In this document: piece by piece, positions 36,098 through 44,499 of the stretch
How the letters are laid out: every line of letters starts with the position of its first letter
Position numbering within the stretch: the first letter of the stretch is position 1
DNA from: Pseudomonas sp. NFR16
GTDB lineage: Bacteria; Pseudomonadota; Gammaproteobacteria; Pseudomonadales; Pseudomonadaceae
Length of the DNA stretch: 64,000 nucleotides
Assembly: GCF_900108875.1 (NCBI RefSeq)
Contig: NZ_FNYJ01000001.1
Coordinates: forward strand, 620,001 to 684,000
Reading direction: 5' to 3'
Translations under genes and position numbers: made by a program
Notes under the pieces: model-generated
Told to the model about the DNA's origin: nothing
What the model saw: only the letters and a program-made list of their open reading frames with translations
Databases searched by the model: none

Positions 36098-36705
36098 AAC
36101 GCCCGCGCCTCTGACGACAGGTCCAGGCGCAGGTCGATGCTTTGCAGCGGCCAGGGCACCGGCCCGGCCAGTTGGGCACCGATGCGCACGCTTATCGGCA
36201 GCCGTCCGGGCCAGGGCCAGTGATCCAGCCAGTCGGTTGCGCCGCCCTCAGGGGATACGCCTCGGTAGCTGAACTGCACGGTCTGCACCTGGTGCATCAG
36301 CACCTGCGGCTCTTGCGCGGGCAGCAAGCGCTGGTCCTGCAGACGCTCCAGGCTCACTTGCAAGCGCTGTCCTGCCGCCAGCGTCACGCTGTACCGATAC
36401 AAACCGCCGCCCAGCGTGGTCATCAACGACGCGTAGAAACGCATGCTGTGCGGCTCGCCGATGAACACCGCAGGCTGCGCGACGCCCGGTTCGCCTGACG
36501 CCAGCGGCAAGGCCTGACCGATGACGTGACGCAGGAAATTCTGCGTGGAACGCACTTCGTCCAGGCGCGTGCTGTAGCGTTCGGCCTTGCCCATCGCCCG
36601 ATTGGCGCCGGTGATCGCGCCTGCTATCAGGGTCAGCAACACACCGAGCAGGCTCAGCACCACCAACACCTCAAGCAAGGTGAAGCCTCGCGTGCGGCGG
36701 TTCAT
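36094..36705 (-). CDS. gspJ: GspJ, minor pseudopilin
   Basis: 203 residues. The prepilin cleavage motif RGFTLLEVLVVLSLLG is at the start, with Glu+5. The remainder is a beta-rich pseudopilin domain (TQNFLRHVIGQALPLASG, VQTVQFSYRG). It forms the tip complex with GspI and GspK. Coupled by four-base overlaps to gspI and gspK. Confidence 0.92.
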   Translation of the reverse strand: MNRRTRGFTLLEVLVVLSLLGVLLTLIAGAITGANRAMGKAERYSTRLDEVRSTQNFLRHVIGQALPLASGEPGVAQPAVFIGEPHSMRFYASLMTTLGGGLYRYSVTLAAGQRLQVSLERLQDQRLLPAQEPQVLMHQVQTVQFSYRGVSPEGGATDWLDHWPWPGRLPISVRIGAQLAGPVPWPLQSIDLRLDLSSEARAL

Positions 36706-37070
36706 GGGCGGGCTCCGGAGCCCGCGCTGCGGACCTGCAACGTGCTGTAGTGCGCGTGCCGGGTGCCGTCGCGGACTTCCAGGTCCAGCCGCCAGGTCTT
36801 CACCGGCGCATCAGCGACCGGCAGCGCGCTGACGTTCAATGTCCATTTCACGCCAGACCATTGCCCCTCGCTGACACCCGGTTGCAGGCGGCCGGCGATG
36901 GCCTCGTCCATCAGCGAGCGTGCGGTCAGGCTCATCAGGTCACTGCGTTGCGCCTGTTGCAGGGCGCGCGCGCTCTGCCCGAAAGCCACCACCAGTACGC
37001 TGCTGCACACCGCCAGCACGGCGAGGGCAGCGAGCATTTCCAGCAGGGTGAATCCGTGCTCGCGGCTCAA
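36702..37070 (-). CDS. gspI: GspI, minor pseudopilin
   Basis: 122 residues with the leader MSREHGFTLLEMLAALAVLA and the GspI-type downstream helix LMSLTARSLMDEA. It nucleates the pseudopilus tip with GspJ and GspK. Overlaps gspH and gspJ by four bases each. Processing needs a prepilin peptidase; no gspO is in the window, so the type IV pilus PilD is the likely enzyme. Confidence 0.92.
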   Translation of the reverse strand: MSREHGFTLLEMLAALAVLAVCSSVLVVAFGQSARALQQAQRSDLMSLTARSLMDEAIAGRLQPGVSEGQWSGVKWTLNVSALPVADAPVKTWRLDLEVRDGTRHAHYSTLQVRSAGSGARP

Positions 37071-37504
37071 TTGAGCGTGCGCAACTGAACGTTGCCGGTC
37101 AGCCAGTTGATGTCGACCCGCCAGTGCTTGTCGCCCCGGGTCAGCAGCAAGTGGCCGCCACTGGAGCCGCCATCCGGATAGAACTCGAACGCCGCGCCCA
37201 GTCCGTCGGCGGTCTGCAGCTGCACGTGCATGTCATCGGGCAGGTGCCGGACCGCTTGCAGCGGTGCCTGAAATCGGCCGTTCCTGAGGTCGAAGCGGGT
37301 CTGCGCCGGTTGCCCCGTGACAATCGCCTGCACCCTCGCCGCGCGCAGTGCCTGGACCACCTCGCTCAAGGCCCGCCGTTCGCCGGCGCTGTGCAGACCT
37401 TTGCCCGCGCCGAACCCCACCAGTGCGACGCTGATACCGATCAGCACGATCACCACCAGCAATTCGAACAGTGTGAAGCCGCGGGTGCGGGGCAGGGCGC
37501 GCAT
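37067..37504 (-). CDS. gspH: GspH, minor pseudopilin
   Basis: 145 residues from the ATG at 37504, which follows the gspG stop by one base; GGGAA at the end of gspG may serve as its binding site. The prepilin motif TRGFTLFELLVVIVLIG is at residues 7-23. A GspH-type domain follows (LRAARVQAIVTGQPAQTRF). It links the GspG shaft to the tip pseudopilins. Confidence 0.9.
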   Translation of the reverse strand: MRALPRTRGFTLFELLVVIVLIGISVALVGFGAGKGLHSAGERRALSEVVQALRAARVQAIVTGQPAQTRFDLRNGRFQAPLQAVRHLPDDMHVQLQTADGLGAAFEFYPDGGSSGGHLLLTRGDKHWRVDINWLTGNVQLRTLN

Positions 37505-37505
37505 G

Positions 37506-37931
37506 TTATTCCCAGTTACCGAGGTCGGCTTTATAGCCGTCGCCACCTGGCTGGCCGTCCTGGCCGAAGAAGATCAGGTCAAAGCTGCCGTGCTCGCCAG
37601 GGAAGCGATAACCGAAGGGATGACCGAACGGATCCTTCAGGTCCGACTGCTTGGCGTAAGGGCCTGCCCAGCCGGTCGCATTCGCGGGTTTGGTGACCAG
37701 CGCCTGGAGGTTGGCCGGGGGTGAGCCGACATCCAACCCGTAGCTTTCGATTTTCATGCTCAGACTGGCGAGTTGCGCCTTGCCGGCGCCGTACTTGCCC
37801 TTGTCGACGTTGCCGCCGACCTGACGCACGACGATGGTTGCCACGATGCCGAGCAAGACGATCACCGCCAGCATTTCCAGCAGGGTGAAGCCGCCCTGGC
37901 GATGGCCAGGGGCTGATTTGAATCGAGTCAT
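37506..37931 (-). CDS. gspG: GspG, major pseudopilin
   Basis: 141 residues with prepilin motif GGFTLLEMLAVIVLLGIVAT after a 14-residue leader. The GspG signature LASLSMKIESYGLDVGSPP, the WAGPYAK segment and the calcium-loop region DPFGHPFGYRFPG followed by GQDGQPGGDG are present. It forms the pseudopilus that drives substrates through GspD. Lies 10 bases downstream of gspF. Confidence 0.95.
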   Translation of the reverse strand: MTRFKSAPGHRQGGFTLLEMLAVIVLLGIVATIVVRQVGGNVDKGKYGAGKAQLASLSMKIESYGLDVGSPPANLQALVTKPANATGWAGPYAKQSDLKDPFGHPFGYRFPGEHGSFDLIFFGQDGQPGGDGYKADLGNWE

Positions 37932-37941
37932 GTGTATTTCC

Positions 37942-39144
37942 TCAAATGTTACTGGTCAGGCTCATCAGCGGGAGCATGATGGCCAGCATGATCACCGCCA
38001 CCATGACGGCCATGACCACGGTCAGGCTGGGTACCAGCGCCGCGAGCATGCGGTCGATGCCACGTTTGGCCTCGACATCGAAAACGTCTGCAACCTTGAG
38101 CAGCATGCTGTCGAGGTTGCCAGCCTGTTCACCGACCTCGATCATTTGCAGCGCGAGTTCTGGCAGCAACGGCTGTGCGCCAAAGGCCTGGGCGAGGGTA
38201 CCGCCGCCCTTGACCCATTCGGTCGCTTGCTCCACCTGGGCGCGCAGGGCGTGATTGCCGCAGACCTGGCGCACGATGTTCATGGCCTGCAGCAGGGCGA
38301 CGCCATTACTGAGCAAGGTGCCCAGCGTGCGGGCCAGTCGGGCGGCCTCAATACGCTGCAGCAGCGGGCCGATGACTTTCAGGGACAGCACGCGCCGGTC
38401 GTGTCGTTGCCGTCGTTGCGGGTCGCGGCGCAGCACCGCGATGCTCCAGATGGTTGCAACTACGGCGACGAGCAGCAGCAGGCCATACGCGCTCAGAAAC
38501 TCGCCCAGGCCGAGAATGGCTTGAGTGATCAAGGGAATCGGCACGCCCAGATCGCGGAAGATCGGCACGAATTGCGGCACCACATACGCCAGCAGCAGGG
38601 CCAGTGAGCCCAACACGCCCACCACCAGAAAAATCGGGTAGATCAGTGCGTTGACCACTTCACCGCGCAGCTTCTGACTGCGCTCCAGGTATTCGCAGAG
38701 CTGGCGCAGGGTATTTTCCAGCGAGCCGCCGGCCTCACCGGCGCGGACCATGCTGATGTAGAGGCTGGAGAACTGGCCGTGCTCTTCTTCCAGTGCCTGA
38801 CTCAGCGGTTTGCCGGCCTTGACCTGTTCGCGCACCCGCTCGAACAGCGCCAGACGTCTGGGGTCGTGGTTTTGCCTGAGCAGCGTGCCGAGCGCACGCT
38901 CGAGCGGCTGGCCCGCACCTAGCAGGGTGGCCAGTCGCTGGGTGAAGCTGACCAGCGCTGCGCCGCTCAGCACGCTGCGCCGCATCGCAGCACCCATACC
39001 GCTGCTGGCACCGGCTTCCAGACTGAGCAGCAACAGGCCGCGCTTTTGCAGGGCCGTGGCGGCCGCCTGCTGATCGGCAGCTTCCAGTGAGCCATTCCGG
39101 GCGACACCCTCGGCGTCCAGCGCCCGGTATTTGAAGTGGGCCAT
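37942..39144 (-). CDS. gspF: GspF, T2SS inner-membrane core protein
   Basis: 400 residues from the ATG at 39144, two bases after the gspE stop. Starts MAHFKYRALDAEG and has two repeated cytoplasmic helical domains (FTQRLATLLGAGQPLERAL and LARTLGTLLSNGVALLQAM). Three transmembrane helices are visible, including IYPIFLVVGVLGSLALLLAY and a C-terminal one near 370-395. It couples the GspE motor to pseudopilin polymerisation. Confidence 0.94.
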   Translation of the reverse strand: MAHFKYRALDAEGVARNGSLEAADQQAAATALQKRGLLLLSLEAGASSGMGAAMRRSVLSGAALVSFTQRLATLLGAGQPLERALGTLLRQNHDPRRLALFERVREQVKAGKPLSQALEEEHGQFSSLYISMVRAGEAGGSLENTLRQLCEYLERSQKLRGEVVNALIYPIFLVVGVLGSLALLLAYVVPQFVPIFRDLGVPIPLITQAILGLGEFLSAYGLLLLVAVVATIWSIAVLRRDPQRRQRHDRRVLSLKVIGPLLQRIEAARLARTLGTLLSNGVALLQAMNIVRQVCGNHALRAQVEQATEWVKGGGTLAQAFGAQPLLPELALQMIEVGEQAGNLDSMLLKVADVFDVEAKRGIDRMLAALVPSLTVVMAVMVAVIMLAIMLPLMSLTSNI

Positions 39145-39146
39145 GA

Positions 39147-40871
39147 TCAATCGCCGCGCGTGACGCGCAGCACCTCTTCGAGGGACGTCACGCCGGCCAC
39201 GGCCTGACGCAGCCCTTCTTCATAAAGCGTACGCAGTCCGCCCCGGCGGGCGGCCTGTTCCAGGGTGGCAGCGTCTGCCTGGCGCATCAGCAGACTGCGC
39301 AGTTCTTCGTTCATCACCAGCAGTTCGGTGATTGCACTGCGCCCGTGATAGCCACCGCCAGGCATATCGGTGGCGGGACGGTACAGCATGATCGGGCGCT
39401 GATCGGTGAAGCGCTCCAGGCCGTGCTCGGCCACCAGTTCGGCCGGCGCCTGAAACGCAATGCGCGTCAGCGGGTCGAGGCGGCGCACCAGTCGCTGGGC
39501 CAGAATGCCTTTGACGGTCGACGCGATCAGATAACTTTCCACGCCCATGTCGAGCAGGCGCGTGATACTTGCCGCGGCGCTGTTGGTGTGCAGCGTCGAC
39601 AGCACCAGGTGGCCGGTAAGGGAAGACTGGATCGCGATGCGGCAGGTCTCCAGGTCGCGCATCTCGCCGATCATGATCACGTCCGGGTCCTGACGCACGA
39701 TGGAGCGCAGCGCGCCGGCGAAGTCCAGCCCAATGGAAGGCTTGACCTGAATCTGGTTGATACCCTCAAGTTGGTATTCCACCGGGTCTTCGACGGTGAT
39801 GATCTTGCGCTCGGCGGTATTGAGACGAGACAGGGCGGTATACAGCGTGGTGGTCTTGCCCGAGCCGGTGGGGCCGGTGACCAGCAGGATGCCGTGAGGG
39901 TTTTCCAGCACGTCGAGGAAATTCTGCAGACGCTCGCCGTCCATGCCCAGGCTCGGAAAGTCGAAGCTGACGGTCTGGCGATCGAGCAGGCGCATGACCA
40001 CCGACTCACCAAAACTGGTGGGCACCGTGCTCACCCGCAGGTCCAGCTCCTTGCCCTGAATGCGCAACATGATCCGGCCATCTTGCGGCAGACGCCGCTC
40101 GGCGATGTCCAGACGGGCCATGATTTTCAGGCGCGAGATGACTGCAGCCGAGGAGCTGGAAGGCGGCGCTTCGGCTTCATGCAGCACACCGTCGATGCGG
40201 TAACGCACTTTGAACTGGTGTTCGAACGGCTCTATATGAATGTCCGACGCACGCTGCTCGACCGCCCGCTGCAGGATCAGGTTGACCAGGCGAATGACCG
40301 GCGCCTCGGAGGCAAGGTCCTTGAGGTGTTCGATGTCTTCTTCGGCGCCGTTGTGCTCATCCATGGTTTCGATCAGCGAGCCCATGGCCGAACGGCCCTG
40401 GCCGTAGAAGCGCTCGATCAGCCCGTCGACCTCGCTGGCCAGACCGACCGATACGTAGACGGGCGTCTGGCTGGCGTAACGGACGGCCTCCAGGGCATAG
40501 ACATTGGCGGGATTGGCCGCCAGCACGTGCACGCCGTCGGCATGCCGGCCGATGGGCAGCAATCGTTGGTGGCGCATGAAGCGCTCGCTCAGCGCGGGTG
40601 ACGTTTCATCGGGCACCGGCACTGCGTCGGCGATCAGCAGCGGCGACTCGAGGGTCGACGCCCATGCCCGGGCCATGTCCATTTCGGACACCAGGCCCAG
40701 GCGCGTCAGCAGTTCGGTCAGCGAACTGCCAGGGGATTCGTGTGCCAGTCGGCGCGCCCGATCCAGATCACCCGGTTTGAGTCCGGCATTAGCCAACAGC
40801 CAGGCGCACAACGCTTCTGACGGGTGCTCGGTCAGTTGTTCCAGACGGACAGGTTTGAGAGTATCGGACAC
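39147..40871 (-). CDS. gspE: GspE, T2SS assembly ATPase
   Basis: 574 residues from a GTG at 40871. An N-terminal N1E-like domain and the N2E domain lead into the ATPase with Asp box, Walker A VTGPTGSGKTTTLY (about 330), Walker B region and the His box LVLSTLHTNSAAASITRLLD. The four Cys that bind zinc in many GspE proteins are missing; that region reads ERFTDQRPIMLYRPATDMPG. It powers pseudopilus assembly. First gene of the eleven-gene operon. Confidence 0.95.
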   Translation of the reverse strand: MSDTLKPVRLEQLTEHPSEALCAWLLANAGLKPGDLDRARRLAHESPGSSLTELLTRLGLVSEMDMARAWASTLESPLLIADAVPVPDETSPALSERFMRHQRLLPIGRHADGVHVLAANPANVYALEAVRYASQTPVYVSVGLASEVDGLIERFYGQGRSAMGSLIETMDEHNGAEEDIEHLKDLASEAPVIRLVNLILQRAVEQRASDIHIEPFEHQFKVRYRIDGVLHEAEAPPSSSSAAVISRLKIMARLDIAERRLPQDGRIMLRIQGKELDLRVSTVPTSFGESVVMRLLDRQTVSFDFPSLGMDGERLQNFLDVLENPHGILLVTGPTGSGKTTTLYTALSRLNTAERKIITVEDPVEYQLEGINQIQVKPSIGLDFAGALRSIVRQDPDVIMIGEMRDLETCRIAIQSSLTGHLVLSTLHTNSAAASITRLLDMGVESYLIASTVKGILAQRLVRRLDPLTRIAFQAPAELVAEHGLERFTDQRPIMLYRPATDMPGGGYHGRSAITELLVMNEELRSLLMRQADAATLEQAARRGGLRTLYEEGLRQAVAGVTSLEEVLRVTRGD

Positions 40872-40901
40872 GACGGGGCTTCAATTAGCGACAACTATGA
40901 A

Positions 40902-40919
40902 GGGACCGTTTAAAGTCCC
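40902..40919 (-). terminator. Small hairpin ahead of gspE
   Basis: GGGAC (40902-40906) pairs with GTCCC (40915-40919) over an 8-base AT-rich loop in the 83-base gap between the small exported-protein gene and gspE. On the minus strand it is followed by ttcatag, not a T run. It may be a weak terminator or attenuator. Confidence 0.25.
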
Positions 40920-40954
40920 CTCATCGATTGTAAGTGATTACGATAAGTTCTGAT

Positions 40955-41182
40955 TCAGTGGGAAGAAGTCGACGACTGTTCCGTTGGGCGACCGCGCTTG
41001 TTTTCGTCCGCTTGAACTTGCTTATGTTGTTTCTTATCGACTTTCACGTTTTGAGTCTGGGTCATGACGGTCGAGTCAGGTGCGCCCGATACCGATTCCG
41101 TGGTGCTTGATTCGGCGGCCAGCGTGGTGCCGGCAACTGCAAAGGTCATGGCGGCGGCAGCGGCAAATAGTGGCAATTTCAC
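40955..41182 (-). CDS. Small exported protein upstream of gspE
   Basis: 75 residues from a GTG at 41182, preceded by GGAG about 11 bases upstream. A clean Sec signal (KLPLFAAAAAMTFAVAGTTLA, cleavage after about residue 22) leaves a mature part of about 52 residues that is Ser/Thr rich, then Lys/Gln rich (VKVDKKQHKQVQADENKRG). No domain is recognised; the mature part looks disordered. It is co-oriented with the secretion operon, 83 bases upstream of gspE, and could be co-transcribed. Confidence 0.68.
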   Translation of the reverse strand: MKLPLFAAAAAMTFAVAGTTLAAESSTTESVSGAPDSTVMTQTQNVKVDKKQHKQVQADENKRGRPTEQSSTSSH

Positions 41183-41312
41183 GTGGTGATTCTCCAGATG
41201 TGCAACGAGTGTTGGGATGACGTCAGGCGTTGACCCAGACGCTTTTACTGGGCTGTGAAGCCAACTGAAACCCCCGGTTTCCGGGCGCTTCAAGGGCCTG
41301 CAGATCATTTTT

Positions 41313-41340
41313 GCTAAACCTACAGACCTGTAGGTTTAGC
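41313..41340. promoter_or_regulatory. Perfect 28-bp palindrome, probable operator
   Basis: Arms GCTAAACCTACAG (41313-41325) and CTGTAGGTTTAGC (41328-41340) are exact reverse complements with a 2-base spacer. The short spacer argues against an RNA hairpin and for a dimeric DNA-binding protein, TetR type being likely by size and symmetry. It lies in the 470-base gap 41183-41652 between the divergent small exported-protein/gsp genes and the GH3 gene. That gap is AT-richer than its surroundings, and I see no gene in it. Confidence 0.65.
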
Positions 41341-41652
41341 GAGAGTTCAGCGACTGTATCAAAAAATTTCCGATATTTTTCATTGTTGATATTTTCGTTT
41401 GACTTCAACTAAAAACAATTGCCTTAATTTAAATGACGCGGGGATTCGCCGCGTATTGGCTGGCGCTGTGCCAGTAACTTTGGTTTTACCTGACCTATCG
41501 CCCAAGTTCATTGCTTGCAGGTGCGCCACATTTCTTTGTCCGCGGTTTCTATTTGGAACTTCGGTATGGGCGACGTATTGCCCTGAATAAAAGGGTTGTG
41601 GTCTGTCAACTGCGACAATTGCGCGCAGGCGATATATGGAGAGTTTTTTCTG

Positions 41653-44388
41653 ATGCGAACCCGTAGAACTTTAGGTGCACATTCGGCACTGGCGCTGTTG
41701 AGTCTGGCCATCGGTCATGCCAATGCGGCAACGACCACCCAGGAGCAGTTGGCCGCCAAGGAAGTGCGTGCAGACAAGGCCGCCGAGAAAACCCTGGCCA
41801 AGATGACCCAGGAAGAGAAGCTGGCGTACATCGGCGGTATCGGTGGCTGGGACGTCAAGCCGCTGTCCCAGTATGGCGTACCGCAGATCCACGGTGCGGA
41901 CGGTGGTGCGGGCATTCGCTACACCAGCGAAGGCAACGATCCGGGCGTGGTCTATCCGTCCGGCCCGAACCTTGCGGCCACGTTCAACCCGCGTCGGGCG
42001 ATCGACTTCGGCCGCGCGCTGGGTTACGACACTGCCACCGGCGGCTATCAGTTCGTGACCGGTCCCGGCATGAACCTGTATCGCATGCCGTGGAGCGGTC
42101 GGGCATTCGAGTACCTCTCCGGTGAAGACCCGTTCCTGGGCGCAAGCCTCGGTCCTGCGGTCATCAACGGCATCCAGCAGCGCCGTGTCTGGGCCGAAGC
42201 CAAGCACTACGCGGGTAACGATCAGGAAACCAACCGCTTCATCCTCAACCAGGTCATGCCCGAGCGCGTGCTGCGCGAGATGACCCTGCCGCCGTTCGAG
42301 TCGGCCACCAAGAACGGCACCGTCGCGATGATGATGTGCTCGTTCCAGAAGGTGAACGGCGAGTACGCCTGCGAGAACAAGCACTTGATCGCCGACATCC
42401 TGAAGAAGGAATGGGGCTTCAAAGGGCTGGTGCAAAGCGACTACAACGCCATCGTTCACGGTCTGCCTGCGGCGCAGGCCGGCTCGGATCTGGACATGAT
42501 GGGCGGCCAGATGAACAGCTCGGTGCTCAAGCCGTATCTGGACAGCGGCGAGTTGGACATGGCGACCATCGATGACAAGGTTCGCCGCATCCTCAAGAAC
42601 ATCTACCTGTACCAGTTCGACAAGTTCGCACCGCTGACCGCGCACAACATGAACAGCGCGACCAGCAACAAAGTCGCGCTGAACATTGCCCGTGAAGGCA
42701 TCGTGTTGTTGAAAAACCAGAACGATGTCCTGCCGCTGGACAAGTCGAAGGTCAAGCGCATCGCCGTGGTTGGCGATCTGGCCAAGTACGCGCCACCGAC
42801 CGGTTTCGGCAGTGCCCACGTCGACGCCACCCGCTACGTCAGCGAGCTGAGCGGTCTGCAGCAGATGGCACCGGGTGCCAAGGTCGAGTTCCTCGACGGC
42901 CTGTCGCTGGACCCGACGGCGTCGACCTGGACCACCACCGACAGCAAGGGCAACGCCGTTGCCGGTCTGAAGACCGAGTTCTTCACCAACGCCAACTGGT
43001 CCGGTGATCCATCGGCGACGCGTATCGACACCCATGTCGATATGGACTGGTCCACAGACGATCTGCCAAGCAACGGCGACACGGCCAATACCTCGATCCG
43101 CTGGAGCGGCCAGATGACGCCGGTCACCAGTGGCGAGCAGGTGTTCAAGGTGCGTGCCGACGGCGCGGTGCGCCTGTGGGTCAACGGTGAGAAGATCATC
43201 GACAACGGCGATGGCGAGAACATCACCAACAAGAGCATTCCACCGACCATTCCGGTCTCCGGCAAGATCAAGCTGGAAGCCGGCAAGGCCTACGACGTGA
43301 AGCTTGAGTACTCGCGCCGTGACGGTTACCTGTCCACCATGGGCGGCCTGGTCGGCGTGCAGATGGCCTGGGCATCCCTGACCGCGCCGCAGGACCTGTC
43401 CAAGTACGACGCCGTTGTCGTGGCAGTGGGCAACAGCAGCGAATACGAAGGCGAGGGTTTCGATCACAGCTTCGATTTGCCCGAGTACCAGAACGAGCTG
43501 ATCCAGAACATCGCCAAGGCCAATCCGAACACCATCGTCACGATGCATGGCGGCACCGGCCTGAAGATGAGCGACTGGATCGATCAGGTTCCGGCTGCGC
43601 TGCACGCCTTTTACCCGGGCCAGAACGGTGGTCAGGCGCTGGCCGAGATCCTGTTCGGCAAGGTCAACCCGTCGGGCAAGTTGCCGATCAGTATCGAGCG
43701 CAATATCGAAGACAACCCGCTGTACGCGGATTTCCCGCACTTCGATAACACCCGCACGCTCAAGGAAATCAGCTACAAGAATGACCTGACGATGCTCGGC
43801 TATCGCGGTTACGACAAGACCGGCACCAAGCCGCTGTTCGCCTTCGGTCATGGCCTGTCGTACACGCAGTTCAGCTACAACAATATCTCGGTCACGCCGG
43901 GCGTTGCCGTGGGCAACACGCCGATCAAGGTTTCCTTTGACCTGACCAACAGCGGCAAGCGTGCCGGTTCCGAAGTGGCTGAGCTTTACGTGGGTCAGCA
44001 GAACCCGAAAGTGGAGCGCGCGGTCAAGGAGCTCAAGGGCTACAAGAAGGTCTTCCTGCAACCGGGTGAAACCCGTCACGTGACCATCGAGCTCAACGAC
44101 CGCTCGCTGGCTTACTACGACGACACCAGCAAGCAGTGGGTGGTCGATGCCGACACCTTCAACATTGCCGTGGGCGCCGCCTCCGATGACATCCGTCTCA
44201 ACGCCAAACTGGTCAACTCGTTCCGCCAGGAGCTGTCGACCACCACCAGCAACCCGCTGCCGCGTTCGGCTTTGAACTCGGTGAAGGTCACGCTGCCTGC
44301 CGTGAAGACCGGTGGCGTCTTCGATCAGGATGAAAGTGTCGACGACAGTAACGGCAACGCCGATTACGACGGCAACACCGCGTACTGA
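41653..44388 (+). CDS. Exported GH3 beta-glucosidase with PA14 insert
   Basis: 911 residues from the ATG at 41653, preceded by GGAGAG; a longer frame from 41596 would break the signal peptide (ending about residue 26, GHANA). The GH3 N-terminal barrel holds the nucleophile region GLVQSDYNAIVHG (Asp about 261). A PA14 domain (about 437-575, GEQVFKVRADGAVRLWVNG) is inserted in the second GH3 domain, and an FnIII-like domain closes the protein (EVAELYVGQQNPKVERAVKE). GH3/PA14 enzymes release glucose from beta-linked oligosaccharides. The acidic tail (EDVDDSNGN-like, Asp/Asn rich) is unusual. It may be exported by the adjacent T2SS. Confidence 0.93.
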   Translation: MRTRRTLGAHSALALLSLAIGHANAATTTQEQLAAKEVRADKAAEKTLAKMTQEEKLAYIGGIGGWDVKPLSQYGVPQIHGADGGAGIRYTSEGNDPGVVYPSGPNLAATFNPRRAIDFGRALGYDTATGGYQFVTGPGMNLYRMPWSGRAFEYLSGEDPFLGASLGPAVINGIQQRRVWAEAKHYAGNDQETNRFILNQVMPERVLREMTLPPFESATKNGTVAMMMCSFQKVNGEYACENKHLIADILKKEWGFKGLVQSDYNAIVHGLPAAQAGSDLDMMGGQMNSSVLKPYLDSGELDMATIDDKVRRILKNIYLYQFDKFAPLTAHNMNSATSNKVALNIAREGIVLLKNQNDVLPLDKSKVKRIAVVGDLAKYAPPTGFGSAHVDATRYVSELSGLQQMAPGAKVEFLDGLSLDPTASTWTTTDSKGNAVAGLKTEFFTNANWSGDPSATRIDTHVDMDWSTDDLPSNGDTANTSIRWSGQMTPVTSGEQVFKVRADGAVRLWVNGEKIIDNGDGENITNKSIPPTIPVSGKIKLEAGKAYDVKLEYSRRDGYLSTMGGLVGVQMAWASLTAPQDLSKYDAVVVAVGNSSEYEGEGFDHSFDLPEYQNELIQNIAKANPNTIVTMHGGTGLKMSDWIDQVPAALHAFYPGQNGGQALAEILFGKVNPSGKLPISIERNIEDNPLYADFPHFDNTRTLKEISYKNDLTMLGYRGYDKTGTKPLFAFGHGLSYTQFSYNNISVTPGVAVGNTPIKVSFDLTNSGKRAGSEVAELYVGQQNPKVERAVKELKGYKKVFLQPGETRHVTIELNDRSLAYYDDTSKQWVVDADTFNIAVGAASDDIRLNAKLVNSFRQELSTTTSNPLPRSALNSVKVTLPAVKTGGVFDQDESVDDSNGNADYDGNTAY

Positions 44389-44499
44389 CAGAAGGGCGCG
44401 GGGCCGGGGCTGACCTCGAGGTCTGCGTCCGGTCCTGTCGCCATAGGAAGTCGGGGAGGTTGCTTCGCAACGCAGGTTGCAAGGCATCACCCCGATCTT

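Noticed and set aside
41671..44490. Minus-strand open frame of 939 residues opposite the GH3 gene
   Set aside because: Antisense shadow caused by strong codon bias in the GH3 gene; the predicted product has no fold or family and covers a confirmed gene.
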